This document shows, in pieces, positions 18,524 to 27,039 of a DNA stretch of 62,770 nt. The translations under genes and the position numbers were made by a program. A model generated the notes under the pieces. It was not told where the DNA came from, searched no databases, and saw only the letters and a program-made list of their open reading frames with translations. Numbering within the stretch: the stretch's first letter is position 1; the number at the start of each line of letters is the position of its first letter. The stretch comes from Pseudomonadota bacterium (GTDB lineage: Bacteria > Pseudomonadota > Gammaproteobacteria > Eutrophobiales > Eutrophobiaceae), in contig JABFGI010000007.1 in the NCBI GenBank assembly GCA_013112535.1, positions 107,592-170,361 on the forward strand, written 5' to 3'.

Positions 18524-19345
18524 GTGATTCAATTACCAACATTAAATTCAGATAACGTTCTATCACTGTTGCATCTTATGCCGGTGGGAATTTTTTTAGT
18601 TAACTCTGATAACAGAATTATCTGGGTCAACAAGACACTTTGTGAACAAGTCGGGCTAGAAGCAAGACAACTCATCGGTCATATGCGTTCGGAACTACCA
18701 GGTACAAATATCTTTCCAATATCTGAAAGAATTGCTCGACAACATATTAATAGCCCAAGCAATGAAACACTGTTTAATTTCAATTATCTTTCAAAAACTT
18801 TGGAAACAGAGTTTGATGATATTGCCGAGATAGGTTGTCTGGTTAAATTTAAAGATCTTTCAGATAATCAAATCCAGTTTGGTTTTGAGCAAGTTGAAGA
18901 ACAAACCGGTTTATATACACGGCATGGCATCCTGAAAAAATTATCTCTGCATGTTTCAAGAAGCCGCCGCTACTTTAATCCCCTGTCCGTTATTATGTTA
19001 AGGGTAGCCCCTGATTCGGAAGTTAATAACGAAAGTATTAATCATGCCATTGCCATGATTCTCAGGGATAAACTTCGTTGGGTAGATGATGTTGGTCATT
19101 GGAACATGTCGGACTTCCTGCTCATACTGCCAGAAACAGGTGAAGAAGCTGCTAATAAACTTGCCAGAAAAATTAAGTTTCAACTAAATCGTTTCAAGCT
19201 GCCTGAAAACCATAAAAAAATCCCGACTTCGATAGCAGTCTCATCCTGGCGTAAAGGCGAAGATGAATCTAACTTACTTAAACGCGTTTCCGAGCAGCTT
19301 AATGAAAATCGTTATAAGGTACCTTCAGCTTCAAAAATTTCGTAG
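18524..19345 (+). CDS. PAS domain protein with degenerate GGDEF domain
   Basis: About 273 residues. An N-terminal PAS domain (near 10-90, with VNSDNRIIWVNKTLCEQVGL) precedes a GGDEF-like domain beginning TGLYTRHGILKKLSLHVSRS. The active-site GGDEF is replaced by WNMSDF in DVGHWNMSDFLLILPET, so diguanylate cyclase activity is unlikely. The domain could bind GTP or c-di-GMP, or act as a scaffold. I chose the GTG that lies 9 nt after AAGG; the GTG at 18515 directly abuts that site. Overlaps the convergent OsmC gene by 34 bp. Confidence 0.78.
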   Translation: MIQLPTLNSDNVLSLLHLMPVGIFLVNSDNRIIWVNKTLCEQVGLEARQLIGHMRSELPGTNIFPISERIARQHINSPSNETLFNFNYLSKTLETEFDDIAEIGCLVKFKDLSDNQIQFGFEQVEEQTGLYTRHGILKKLSLHVSRSRRYFNPLSVIMLRVAPDSEVNNESINHAIAMILRDKLRWVDDVGHWNMSDFLLILPETGEEAANKLARKIKFQLNRFKLPENHKKIPTSIAVSSWRKGEDESNLLKRVSEQLNENRYKVPSASKIS

Positions 19346-19740
19346 TCATGTGAAATCTCGGCCGTTGCTCCGAGCATAATCGAGGCAGAACAATATTTTT
19401 CAGCCGACAGGGAAACGGCTCGTTCAACCTGTTTTTCTTTTAAAGCGACACCCGATACTTTGAAATGGATGTGAATCCTGGTAAATACTTTCGGTTCACT
19501 CTCGGCTCGTTCGGCACTTATCCCAACTTCACAAGCACGAACATCCTGACGAGACTTTTTTAAAATTGAAATGACATCATAACTACTACATGCGCCAGTG
19601 CCTAATAACAACATTTCCATAGGACGCGGGCCAAGATCACGACCACCACCTTCTGGCGGTCCATCCATAACAACCTTATGTCCTGAACCTGATTCACCAA
19701 TAAATGCGGCTTCGCCAGCCCAACTCACCTTAATATCCAA
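19312..19740 (-). CDS. OsmC family protein (YhfA-like)
   Basis: About 142 residues, of the OsmC/YhfA family of small thiol peroxidase-like proteins. SYDVISILKKSRQDVRACEV carries the family core, with the Cys in GTGACSSYDV near residue 60 and a second in SAEKYCSASIM near 116. No ATG precedes the conserved start (DIKVSWAGEAAFIGESGSGH), so I chose a TTG preceded by GGAG at 7 nt. A longer frame to 19824 lacks family similarity. Divergent from crp, as yhfA is in E. coli, which supports the orthology. Confidence 0.85.
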   Translation of the reverse strand: MDIKVSWAGEAAFIGESGSGHKVVMDGPPEGGGRDLGPRPMEMLLLGTGACSSYDVISILKKSRQDVRACEVGISAERAESEPKVFTRIHIHFKVSGVALKEKQVERAVSLSAEKYCSASIMLGATAEISHDYEIFEAEGTL

Positions 19741-19829
19741 TTTAAAACTCCAAGCAGTTGATTTTCTGGAAAAAGAGTAACATAGTTCATACTTAGTTAG
19801 CAGCCGTGAATAGTCGGGGGACAATTATT

Positions 19830-20468
19830 ATGGCGATTCCAACCTCTCAAGAAGAGGACTCGATAATATCTCGTTTTTTAGAGCACTGTCATCACAAAAC
19901 GTATGCCGCCAAACAGTTAATTATCAAAGAAGGCGATCCTTCTAATGATTTATATTATATAATCAGCGGCTCAGTCACGGTGATGATAGAAGATAGCAAA
20001 GGTAACGAGATTGTATTGGCTTATTTAAATGCCGGTGAATTCTTCGGTGAGATAGGTCTGTTTTCCGGTGAAAATAATAACCGTACGGCCTTTGTACGCG
20101 CTAAAACCAAATCAGATATAGCAAAAATCAGCTACGAAAAATTACAAAGTCTGCACAGCATATTCCCAGACTTGCTATTTTCTATCGCATCACAGATGGC
20201 AATGCGATTACGCCGTACCAGCCGCAAAGTTAGTGATTTAGCCTTTACCGATGTAAAAGGCCGGGTTGCGCGTACTTTATTGGATCTTTGTAAAGAACCT
20301 GATGCGATGACCCACCCTGACGGTATGCAAATTCGCATTACTCGACAGGAATTAGGCAGAATAGTCGGCTGTTCTCGTGAAATGGTCGGTCGAGTCCTAA
20401 AAAGTCTGGAAGAAGACCATTTAATTTCAGTATCAGGTAAAACCATGGTGATTTTCGGTACACGCTGA
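19830..20468 (+). CDS. crp: cAMP receptor protein (Crp/Vfr)
   Basis: Global cAMP-responsive regulator, 212 residues. The cyclic-nucleotide domain includes IIKEGDPSNDLYYIISGSV and GEFFGEIGLF near 70-79. The Arg that pairs with cAMP phosphate appears in NNRTAFVRAKT, with Thr instead of the usual Ser next to it. The HTH is ITRQELGRIVGCSREMVGRV, with the R-E-x-x-x-R DNA-reading pattern. The ATG chosen gives the E. coli-like length; an upstream in-frame start at 19806 lacks support. Divergent partner yhfA-like gene. Confidence 0.93.
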   Translation: MAIPTSQEEDSIISRFLEHCHHKTYAAKQLIIKEGDPSNDLYYIISGSVTVMIEDSKGNEIVLAYLNAGEFFGEIGLFSGENNNRTAFVRAKTKSDIAKISYEKLQSLHSIFPDLLFSIASQMAMRLRRTSRKVSDLAFTDVKGRVARTLLDLCKEPDAMTHPDGMQIRITRQELGRIVGCSREMVGRVLKSLEEDHLISVSGKTMVIFGTR

Positions 20469-20590
20469 CTAAAGAGGTTGAAGGAGATAATTGACGGACT
20501 CCGGTAATCCTAATCTTGACAAGACCCTCCAGAGCAAAGACAATCCCGTTCCCTCTTCCAATCCTTTGGAAGAATGCAAAATCAAACAAT

Positions 20591-20667
20591 GGCTATGTAG
20601 CTCAGATGGTTAGAGCACAGCACTCATAACGCTGGGGTCGGTGGTTCAATTCCACCCATAGCCACCA
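20591..20667 (+). tRNA. tRNA-Met (CAU), elongator type; island attachment gene
   Basis: A 77-nt cloverleaf with encoded CCA. The acceptor stem is GGCTATG/CATAGCC, the anticodon loop CTCATAA, and the T arm GGTGG-TTCAATT-CCACC. Its D arm and GCACAGCACTCATAACGCTG arm resemble E. coli elongator tRNA-Met rather than Ile2 or initiator. The 3' half is repeated exactly at 27168-27214, showing that the tRNA is the integration target of the adjacent element. The integrated copy keeps an intact tRNA. Confidence 0.93.
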
Positions 20668-20686
20668 TATATTACAAGCACTTACC
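20623..20686. repeat. attL: tRNA-Met core repeat plus left element end
   Basis: The first 47 bp are identical to 27168-27214. After two mismatches another 15 bp (TTACAAGCACTTACC) match again at 27217-27231. The second part lies outside the tRNA and is the element's left end. Its recurrence to the right of the second core suggests that an older, related element begins there. Confidence 0.9.
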
Positions 20687-21716
20687 GATTACTTAACAAA
20701 ACAATCTTCGACTGTGCCAGTTTTGTGTCCTCCATATTTGGCACAATATTTTCTGCATGTGGTAGTAAATGTTCAGAAGATAAATGCGCATAACGCCTCA
20801 CCATCTCGATACATTCCCAACCGCCTAGCTCTTGCAGTACATTAAGTGGTGTACCTGATTGAACATGCCAAGACGCCCACGTATGTCTTAAGTCATGCCA
20901 ACGAAAGTCTTCAAGTCCCGCTTTCAATACTGCCTTTCGCCATGCTTTGGTATTCACTTGCCAAACAACGTTGCCTTTATAAGTAAAAACGTATTGATCA
21001 TGCTGCCCTATCAATTGTCGTAATACTTCTAAGGCGCTAGTGTTTAACGGAACACCAATTGCTTTCCTAGCCTTTGCTTGATCAGGATGGATCCAAGCGA
21101 CCTTTCGTTGAAGATCAATTTGACTCCATTCCAGTCTGCACACATTGCGTTGACGTAAACCTGTTGCCAATGCAAAGCGAGCCATGACTGCTTGATGATC
21201 AGGTAAGAAAGAGATTAAGCGTTCTGCTTCAAAAGGTTTAATCCAACGTATCCGTTTATTACTAATTGGAAACATTGGAACCTTCGGTGCTTTATCTATC
21301 CATTCCCATTCATAAGCAGCGCGTCTAAGTACAGCGCGAAGATGCCCCATATAACGATTCGTTGTTGCGCGGGTACTAATCTTTACCTTTGCATCTTGAA
21401 TCTCGTCTAATAGTGCACGATCAATTTGTCGTAACTTTAGACCATTTAAATATGGATCAACCCATCGAAAAATTTCTTTGTCTTTATCGATGGATGCTTT
21501 ATGACTTTTTTCTTTAAGCCATTTAACAACTGCATCATTCCATCTGTACTCAGGACGTTCACCAAGCTTTTTAACCCGCCATAATTCAGCCTTTAACCGA
21601 TCATGGTATTCACGGGCGGCTTCCTTGTCTTCAGTTCCAGTAGTTCTTCGTATTCGCCGTCCATTTGGAGCAGTGAACCGAACCCACCAGACTTCACCGC
21701 GTTTGTAGAGTGACAT
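20682..21716 (-). CDS. int: Tyrosine-recombinase integrase
   Basis: Site-specific recombinase for the tRNA-Met element, 344 residues. The N-terminal arm-binding region opens MSLYKRGEVWWVRFTAPNGR. A SAM-like core-binding domain spans about 55-150. The catalytic domain has R188 (ATGLRQRN), a basic residue near K215-K218, H274-x-x-R277 (WHDLRHTW), W300 (LGGWEC) and nucleophile Y309 (VRRYAHL). All catalytic residues are present, so it should be active. It ends 14 bp beyond the tRNA CCA, inside the attL region, as expected for tRNA-linked elements. Confidence 0.95.
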   Translation of the reverse strand: MSLYKRGEVWWVRFTAPNGRRIRRTTGTEDKEAAREYHDRLKAELWRVKKLGERPEYRWNDAVVKWLKEKSHKASIDKDKEIFRWVDPYLNGLKLRQIDRALLDEIQDAKVKISTRATTNRYMGHLRAVLRRAAYEWEWIDKAPKVPMFPISNKRIRWIKPFEAERLISFLPDHQAVMARFALATGLRQRNVCRLEWSQIDLQRKVAWIHPDQAKARKAIGVPLNTSALEVLRQLIGQHDQYVFTYKGNVVWQVNTKAWRKAVLKAGLEDFRWHDLRHTWASWHVQSGTPLNVLQELGGWECIEMVRRYAHLSSEHLLPHAENIVPNMEDTKLAQSKIVLLSNR

Positions 21717-21940
21717 AAGATTACCTCCTTATCGTCACAGCCACTTGACGGCACATGCCCTGTACTTGGAATATAGAGCGAGTTGAGATATTCGACAAGG
21801 TCGGATTTAAGGAAGACCCAACATTTAGCAGGTTTAACCCCTTTAATGATTCCCTGTTTTGCACGTCCTCTAAGGGTTTCCACAGACATATGAAGAAAAC
21901 TAGCGGCGGCGGATAAATCCAATGTTTCTTCATCACTCAC
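21593..21940 (-). CDS. Excisionase/AlpA-like helix-turn-helix protein
   Basis: A 115-residue protein whose first 55 residues look like a MerR/AlpA-type winged helix (LDLSAAASFLHMSVETLRGRAKQG, then WVFLKSDLVEYL). It probably directs excision or represses the element. Its C-terminal half runs 124 bp into the integrase gene in another frame, so the last 40 residues are co-encoded with the integrase N-terminus. Its start overlaps the rep stop by 8 bp, so rep, HTH and integrase are probably one transcript. The true stop and C-terminus are less certain than the HTH. Confidence 0.78.
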   Translation of the reverse strand: MSDEETLDLSAAASFLHMSVETLRGRAKQGIIKGVKPAKCWVFLKSDLVEYLNSLYIPSTGHVPSSGCDDKEVILCHSTNAVKSGGFGSLLQMDGEYEELLELKTRKPPVNTMIG

Positions 21941-23219
21941 CGTCCGATGCCTTTCGATAAGCTTCTTGTTCTTTTCTTAATTCAGACTCTAGTTCTTGCT
22001 TATGCCTCTTTTTATTTATGACATTATATCGACGTGCCTTAAGTGCGGCTTTCTCTTCCATGTATGTATAAAAATCAATTCCTGTGAAATCTCTTTTATC
22101 ATTATGATAGTCCGCTGCATCAGAAATAAATTTGGATAAGGCTTCTTCATAATCATCAATCTCATGTATCGCCATGTAAGAAGTTAAACCAGAAAGACCC
22201 GCTTCAAACAAATTTGAATCAGGAGGAATACGTGTAGTACGTGCAGGAATAGAAACACCCTCAAATAATCCACACCATTCAATGTCGGCGAGTTCTACCC
22301 ATAAAGGATGTAAAGGCCAACGTGACTGAGTATCGTCTGCTACATTAGGGATAGTTAGCTTTAACCAGTTTAATAAACAGTAACGCCACAAACCACCGGC
22401 ACGATAAAGTAGTTTATCAATTGTCTTTGCATCATGCTCGGTCAAAACTCTATTCTTTAATTCAAACTCTAATCGATAAACACGTTGACCGTCTTTCCAT
22501 CCTTTATCTCGCCAGAGATCATATAAATAGATTTTACCGCTTTTCTTAATCTCTTCGGTCTTATCATATAAACGTGCTGATATGTCTCCCCCTAAGCCAA
22601 AGGTGTAGCCTGTGAAGACCTTATCAACATGAAATGTACCATGTCGTTTAGAACGTGTGACCCATTGTGCAAGTTGGATCTGCTCGAGATCGATCTCTGC
22701 TACAAAATCAACGAATAAATCACTTCGTGAAACATTCTCTGATTCTTCAATAAAACCAAATGTCCCAATGATATTCTCTAATTCAGTTTTACAGTGAATG
22801 ATTCCTTTATGGGTTAACCAATCACTTCGTAACTGAACATAGGCTAAAGGTAGTTGTTTTGCTTTAGCACTAGAGAATTGAATACGATAGGCATTATCTT
22901 CAAGGATATAAGGGTAATATCCTGTTCCTTTATCTTTTACCTCAAAACAATGGTCACCAAAAATCCAAATGGCTTTAGCTTTTTCCATTGGCAATCGAGA
23001 TTGAGCATCTTGTTTATATTCCTTTAATTTCTCTTCCATATCTGGATGCAATTCACCCTGATAAGAAAGGTAAAGACTATCAATTCCGTTTCTTAGAACT
23101 GTGACTATTTTATTATTAATGCTATTAGCAGGTGCTGTGTTACTAGGCAAGGCACCTGCCCCCACGCACGCTGTGCGTGCGTGTGGGGGCGACTTGTTTT
23201 CTTCGTATTCATTTTTCAT
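21933..23219 (-). CDS. Rep_trans-like replication/mobilisation initiator
   Basis: A 428-residue protein with features of the Rep_trans/MobT group of rolling-circle initiators: an early NGIDSLYLSYQGEL, a mid-protein SRSDLFVDFVAEIDL (near 160-175) and ISARLYDKTEEIKKSG (near 212-227). The last has the Y-D-K-x-x-E pattern seen in this family. It may start replication of the excised element or nick an origin for mobilisation. The C-terminal 50 residues are charged and helical. Its N-terminal codons contain a very GC-rich inverted repeat (23158-23190). Family assignment is from memory of motifs and should be treated as probable. Confidence 0.65.
   Translation of the reverse strand: MKNEYEENKSPPHARTACVGAGALPSNTAPANSINNKIVTVLRNGIDSLYLSYQGELHPDMEEKLKEYKQDAQSRLPMEKAKAIWIFGDHCFEVKDKGTGYYPYILEDNAYRIQFSSAKAKQLPLAYVQLRSDWLTHKGIIHCKTELENIIGTFGFIEESENVSRSDLFVDFVAEIDLEQIQLAQWVTRSKRHGTFHVDKVFTGYTFGLGGDISARLYDKTEEIKKSGKIYLYDLWRDKGWKDGQRVYRLEFELKNRVLTEHDAKTIDKLLYRAGGLWRYCLLNWLKLTIPNVADDTQSRWPLHPLWVELADIEWCGLFEGVSIPARTTRIPPDSNLFEAGLSGLTSYMAIHEIDDYEEALSKFISDAADYHNDKRDFTGIDFYTYMEEKAALKARRYNVINKKRHKQELESELRKEQEAYRKASDGE
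23158..23190. repeat. GC-rich hairpin in the rep N-terminal codons
   Basis: GCCCCCACGCACGC and GCGTGCGTGTGGGGGC pair around TGT, with a two-base bulge. It is strikingly GC-rich inside an AT-rich element and lies within the coding sequence for residues about 11-22. A role as a replication or nicking origin hairpin is possible; a structural mRNA role is the alternative. Confidence 0.6.
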
Positions 23220-23316
23220 AGTAGAACCTCGTGTTTAGTGACAGTTAATAAACCGTCGTTAATAGAGGTTCCTATTTATAGGCAGAATTACAGGAGAAAC
23301 ACGAAGTTGAAATGTA

Positions 23317-24156
23317 CTATTTCGTCTTCGTTACATCATATTCATATATTTCAGCGTTTCTTCGCCAATCTCTAATAAACTGATTCAAGGAATCAAATTC
23401 ATCCTTAGTATTTTCATTTCTACTTCTTGATGAGTAAATCTGTAAGTCTTCTACAAACAATTTATAACGATCTGATTGTGAGTAGATATCAAAATCACCA
23501 ATTTCAGTTATGGCGGTCAACATAAACCTGAGTTCTTGCATACTCCTATCATGTCTAGCAAGCTGCGAGCTCATTTTCTTAGAGATCGTACCGATAAATC
23601 GTTTCTTGTTTTTTTGTAGTAATCCAATTGAAAATAGATGCGAGGCATTCGCAGTAGCTATGATTGACGGGTCAATTTCTAAGGCTTTATAGAGAGATGA
23701 AAATGAACCTTCCCCTATCTCTTCATTAAGTTTAGATAGTGTTTTTCCATGTATCATCCAACTTTTTAGTTGTTTTGAAATAGCAATCCATGAAAGGATG
23801 GCTGTTGACTCATCAATTCCACCTTTCGGTTCTTCCCCTTCTTTTATAACTATTTCATCAACATTATCAAGAAATGTAAGAACACTATTTATAGGATCAT
23901 CCGTTTTTACTGCGGTTTGATATTCATCCAATACACCAATCCATTTGAATAAGAAAAGTAAGTTATGCAGATAAGGTATTTCATAAAAAACTGACCACCT
24001 TGCAGGAGAAGGAATAATTTTTTCCCATTTTTCTAACGAAACTTTACGAAAGTCATTTTCGGCTTCGATTGATTGCTCATGAAGTTCACGATATAAATTT
24101 AGAAGTTTATTTAATCGAGCTTGATCAAGTCTTGGAAACTCGCCTTTATTTTTCAT
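23317..24156 (-). CDS. Unknown helical protein beside OLD nuclease
   Basis: Not recognised. It has 279 residues, no signal peptide, no membrane span and no cysteine-rich motif. Composition predicts mostly helices, with an N-terminal stretch LDQARLNKLLNLYRELHEQSIEAENDFRKV and a C-terminal RDWRRNAEIYEYD. It lies 44 bp downstream of the OLD-family gene on the same strand, with an AAGGA site before the ATG, so the pair is probably one operon. It may be a partner or regulator of that nuclease; nothing in the sequence states a mechanism. Confidence 0.7.
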   Translation of the reverse strand: MKNKGEFPRLDQARLNKLLNLYRELHEQSIEAENDFRKVSLEKWEKIIPSPARWSVFYEIPYLHNLLFLFKWIGVLDEYQTAVKTDDPINSVLTFLDNVDEIVIKEGEEPKGGIDESTAILSWIAISKQLKSWMIHGKTLSKLNEEIGEGSFSSLYKALEIDPSIIATANASHLFSIGLLQKNKKRFIGTISKKMSSQLARHDRSMQELRFMLTAITEIGDFDIYSQSDRYKLFVEDLQIYSSRSRNENTKDEFDSLNQFIRDWRRNAEIYEYDVTKTK

Positions 24157-24200
24157 TCCTTTTTATATAATAACTATTGACCAATGACAGAGAAGTATAG

Positions 24201-26093
24201 TTAATTATTTAAACGTTTGAAAAGTTCATCAAGTATTTTTGTGGCGTTTTGTGAAAACTTAGAGCCTAATGAAGGTATTTCATCTCTGGCAAGACTCTCT
24301 TGGAAAAATCTTCGAATATTTTTCTTAGTAGGTTTTGACGAAAGCTCTAATTCATTTTCAATTACCTGTAAAGCAACATCATCAAGTAAGTCCTCAATGA
24401 CTTTTACTCCCGAAATTAACTTATCAATGGTAATTATATGCGATGAAGCTAAGCCATACTGTTTTACATAACGCTCTTCTTCAAGCTTTCCTTTTTCATC
24501 ACCATCCAAAACAAAAAGCATATGTAAATTCCATCCAATATGTAATGCCACAAGTGAACCAAATGTTCCTGCACCAAGGCCAGGAACTAAAGGAAGATCA
24601 TTTCTTTTCAATAGTTTTGCAGCGTAACGAAGGACATAATAATCAGATTTACCTTCAACAACGATAGATGATTTATCAATATCAAAACGTGATGGCACCA
24701 CTCTTAATCGATCTAGAATGGGTTGAAAATAATTCGTTAAACTAGGATTCTCGTTAACAAATGTATTATATCGAGTTGCTCTGATATCAAGGGATTCATC
24801 ATTTAAAGATAAAGCATCTATAACTGAATCAGTTGGTGCATCGGCACGATTAGTTACAATGAATGTTTGCTCAAGCCATTTGGGTTCAATCATATAATGA
24901 CTATGAGTAGTATACGCAAGAGTATTATTGTCTTTTGCAATTTCAGGAAAGCTTTCGATTAATTTTTGTTGAGCTGCAGCATGAAGATTTGATGCCGGCT
25001 CATCAAAGAGAAAAAGAACAGGTCGTGTATTCTCACGAGCAACTCTAAATTGAGTAAACAACATAAATGCAAAAAACCACCTGAAACCTAAAGAACGATG
25101 GTTAACATCAAAACGTCTAGTTCCGTCTCTAATTTGAAATTTGATAAAAACATCATGTTCATTGGTTTTAGTAATTGCTCCAGAATGATCCTCGCGCTCT
25201 CCTTCTTCTGGATCATAAGAAATGATAATTTCTTTTCCTTTAACATCCTCGCCAAATATTTCATTCCATCGACCAAAAACAACTTCTGTTACTACTGAAC
25301 TGGCACGGTCAATAACATGCTGTATTTTAGTTTTATCATCACTAGAATTCCATATAGTAAGAAAATCTAGCCATGAAACTATTTTGTCTTCGCTCCGAAT
25401 CCGACGAACAATAGAATCCTCAATAGTATGTCCTTGACCATCATAGTCTAAGATATCTTGAAATACTTCCCGATAAAAATTACTTACTTTATCTCCTCGC
25501 TCTTTAGTTAGATATATACGCTGAGGGAAATCAAATACAAAGGTTGGAAAGTAAGCAATATCAGGAGTGTCATTATATAATGTCTCCCTCAATGTTTCCT
25601 GCTCTTCGGCATTTGGAATTCTCCAATTTTTTTGCCTACCAGTTTTTACTTTAATTTTCGATCTAAGAGAAAAATCGCTTTTTATTAAATCACCATTTTT
25701 AAATAACTGGTGCCGTTCAAAAACAATTTCATCTGGAATACTTTTTGGATTGATCGTAAGCTTATACTCGCTTTTAAAAAAATCTACTATTTCCTCTCTT
25801 TCATCTTCTTCAAGAGTTGCAGTAGCTTCAACAGACACATCACCGGTAAAATTAGAGATCAAGTGCCTTGGTACCCTGTTACTATAAGGAACTCCTGTTT
25901 CTTCATTTCCACCAACAAGCTCACTTGTAGATCTGTCAGGAGAAAAGCTATGAATCGCTTCTAGTATTGTCGTTTTACCACTCTCATTTAATCCAACAAA
26001 AGCAAACACTCCCATTTTAGTTTGGTCAGATAATTTAACAGTTGTGTCTTTAATGCCTTTAAAATTTTGTATTCTAAATTTAGAGTAATACAT
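24201..26093 (-). CDS. OLD-family ATPase with TOPRIM nuclease domain
   Basis: A 630-residue protein. The ABC/AAA ATPase half has Walker A GLNESGKTT at 34-42, a signature-like NHRSLGFRWFF near 331-341, Walker B PVLFLFDEPAS with D364-E365, and H397 in TTHSH. The TOPRIM half has E480 in IVVEGKSDYYVL and D530-x-D532 in FVLDGDEKG. This is the architecture of P2 OLD and GajA nucleases, which act in phage defence. No UvrD-like GajB helicase is adjacent, so it is not a standard Gabija system. All key residues are present. Cargo of the tRNA-Met element. Confidence 0.88.
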   Translation of the reverse strand: MYYSKFRIQNFKGIKDTTVKLSDQTKMGVFAFVGLNESGKTTILEAIHSFSPDRSTSELVGGNEETGVPYSNRVPRHLISNFTGDVSVEATATLEEDEREEIVDFFKSEYKLTINPKSIPDEIVFERHQLFKNGDLIKSDFSLRSKIKVKTGRQKNWRIPNAEEQETLRETLYNDTPDIAYFPTFVFDFPQRIYLTKERGDKVSNFYREVFQDILDYDGQGHTIEDSIVRRIRSEDKIVSWLDFLTIWNSSDDKTKIQHVIDRASSVVTEVVFGRWNEIFGEDVKGKEIIISYDPEEGEREDHSGAITKTNEHDVFIKFQIRDGTRRFDVNHRSLGFRWFFAFMLFTQFRVARENTRPVLFLFDEPASNLHAAAQQKLIESFPEIAKDNNTLAYTTHSHYMIEPKWLEQTFIVTNRADAPTDSVIDALSLNDESLDIRATRYNTFVNENPSLTNYFQPILDRLRVVPSRFDIDKSSIVVEGKSDYYVLRYAAKLLKRNDLPLVPGLGAGTFGSLVALHIGWNLHMLFVLDGDEKGKLEEERYVKQYGLASSHIITIDKLISGVKVIEDLLDDVALQVIENELELSSKPTKKNIRRFFQESLARDEIPSLGSKFSQNATKILDELFKRLNN

Positions 26094-26216
26094 CCTTATG
26101 TCCCTTTATCATCAGATTTACTTAAAACTATTATTCTGCACATGAGTATCTACATTATGTGCCAGATTTAGAATGGATGAAACTATATTAAGACTCAAAT
26201 GCTACATTCGAATATT

Positions 26217-27002
26217 CTAGAGACGTCTTCGCCTTCGTCGTTTATTTGCTATATCACGCTCAAAACCTAAAAACCTATTTGATCGGCTAGTTCGTTTGTT
26301 GCTATCCAGTATTTTGCTAATTGGTAAAATAATTTCTTGGACTATTTCATCAAACTTATTTTTATTATGCGATTCTATAAAATTAAGCCGTGAAAAAGGT
26401 GATATGTAGGCATCACCATTTGAAATTTTAGGGAATAGAAACCATAACATTGATTGCTCTGTTTCATTCGTTTCTTGAAAATCAAAAAATACTAAAACAT
26501 TGTTATCATGCCATTCTTTTAAAAGCCTACATTCCTCTGGAAAGTGTACTCGTAATATATGAGGCTCGTTAAGTATGACACTACTTTCATTTATTATTTT
26601 TTGAAACTGTAATTTATCTGTTTTTCGTCTTGTTCCATCAACAACCCAAATTAGTTTAGAATAAAATGTATTCCGAGAACGGCGTTCTTCAGAGTTAAGA
26701 TAAGAGTGTTGAAATTCTAATGTCCATCCGGATTGTGTTTTTACATCTGCGATATGCTTCTCACCGCTGCCGTCAAAATGAACTACTTCTTGCCAATCGA
26801 GGGGAAATTTTCCTTTCCATGAGCGGTGCCATTCAGTCTCATTTTCCCACCATCTGTCACAATTACGGTTTCCTTTATGAGCCCAATGATGAACTTTAAC
26901 CTCGCCACATTTAGCAATTAATTCTGAACCACAACAAATACAAAATCCTTTAGCTCCTTTAGTAGCCTCAACTCTATCACCATTAATGAGTGCGAATTTC
27001 AT
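26217..27002 (-). CDS. CoiA-like zinc-finger nuclease
   Basis: A 261-residue protein resembling competence protein CoiA. The N-terminal Cys/His finger is C21-x2-C24 with H38-H39-W-A-H42. A restriction-like nuclease core follows: E57-W-H59, H83-I-A-D86 and E96-F-Q98-H (a D...E-x-Q pattern). CoiA acts in recombination during transformation in Gram-positives. In mobile elements such proteins may be nucleases of defence or rescue systems, which is inference here. It is the first gene after the right end of the element, transcribed in the same direction as the OLD gene 123 bp away. Confidence 0.78.
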   Translation of the reverse strand: MKFALINGDRVEATKGAKGFCICCGSELIAKCGEVKVHHWAHKGNRNCDRWWENETEWHRSWKGKFPLDWQEVVHFDGSGEKHIADVKTQSGWTLEFQHSYLNSEERRSRNTFYSKLIWVVDGTRRKTDKLQFQKIINESSVILNEPHILRVHFPEECRLLKEWHDNNVLVFFDFQETNETEQSMLWFLFPKISNGDAYISPFSRLNFIESHNKNKFDEIVQEIILPISKILDSNKRTSRSNRFLGFERDIANKRRRRRRL

Positions 27003-27039
27003 TTTATAAAAGATCCTTTGGAGGATAATTATACTAATT

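Noticed and set aside
20491..20613. Small frame with a good GAAGGAG site and TTG start, encoding about 40 residues
   Set aside because: The frame runs into the tRNA-Met gene and stops inside it, so a conserved protein is unlikely; it may be chance.
24201..26093. Standard Gabija system
   Set aside because: GajA-like features are present but no UvrD-type GajB helicase is adjacent; the neighbour is an unrelated helical protein.
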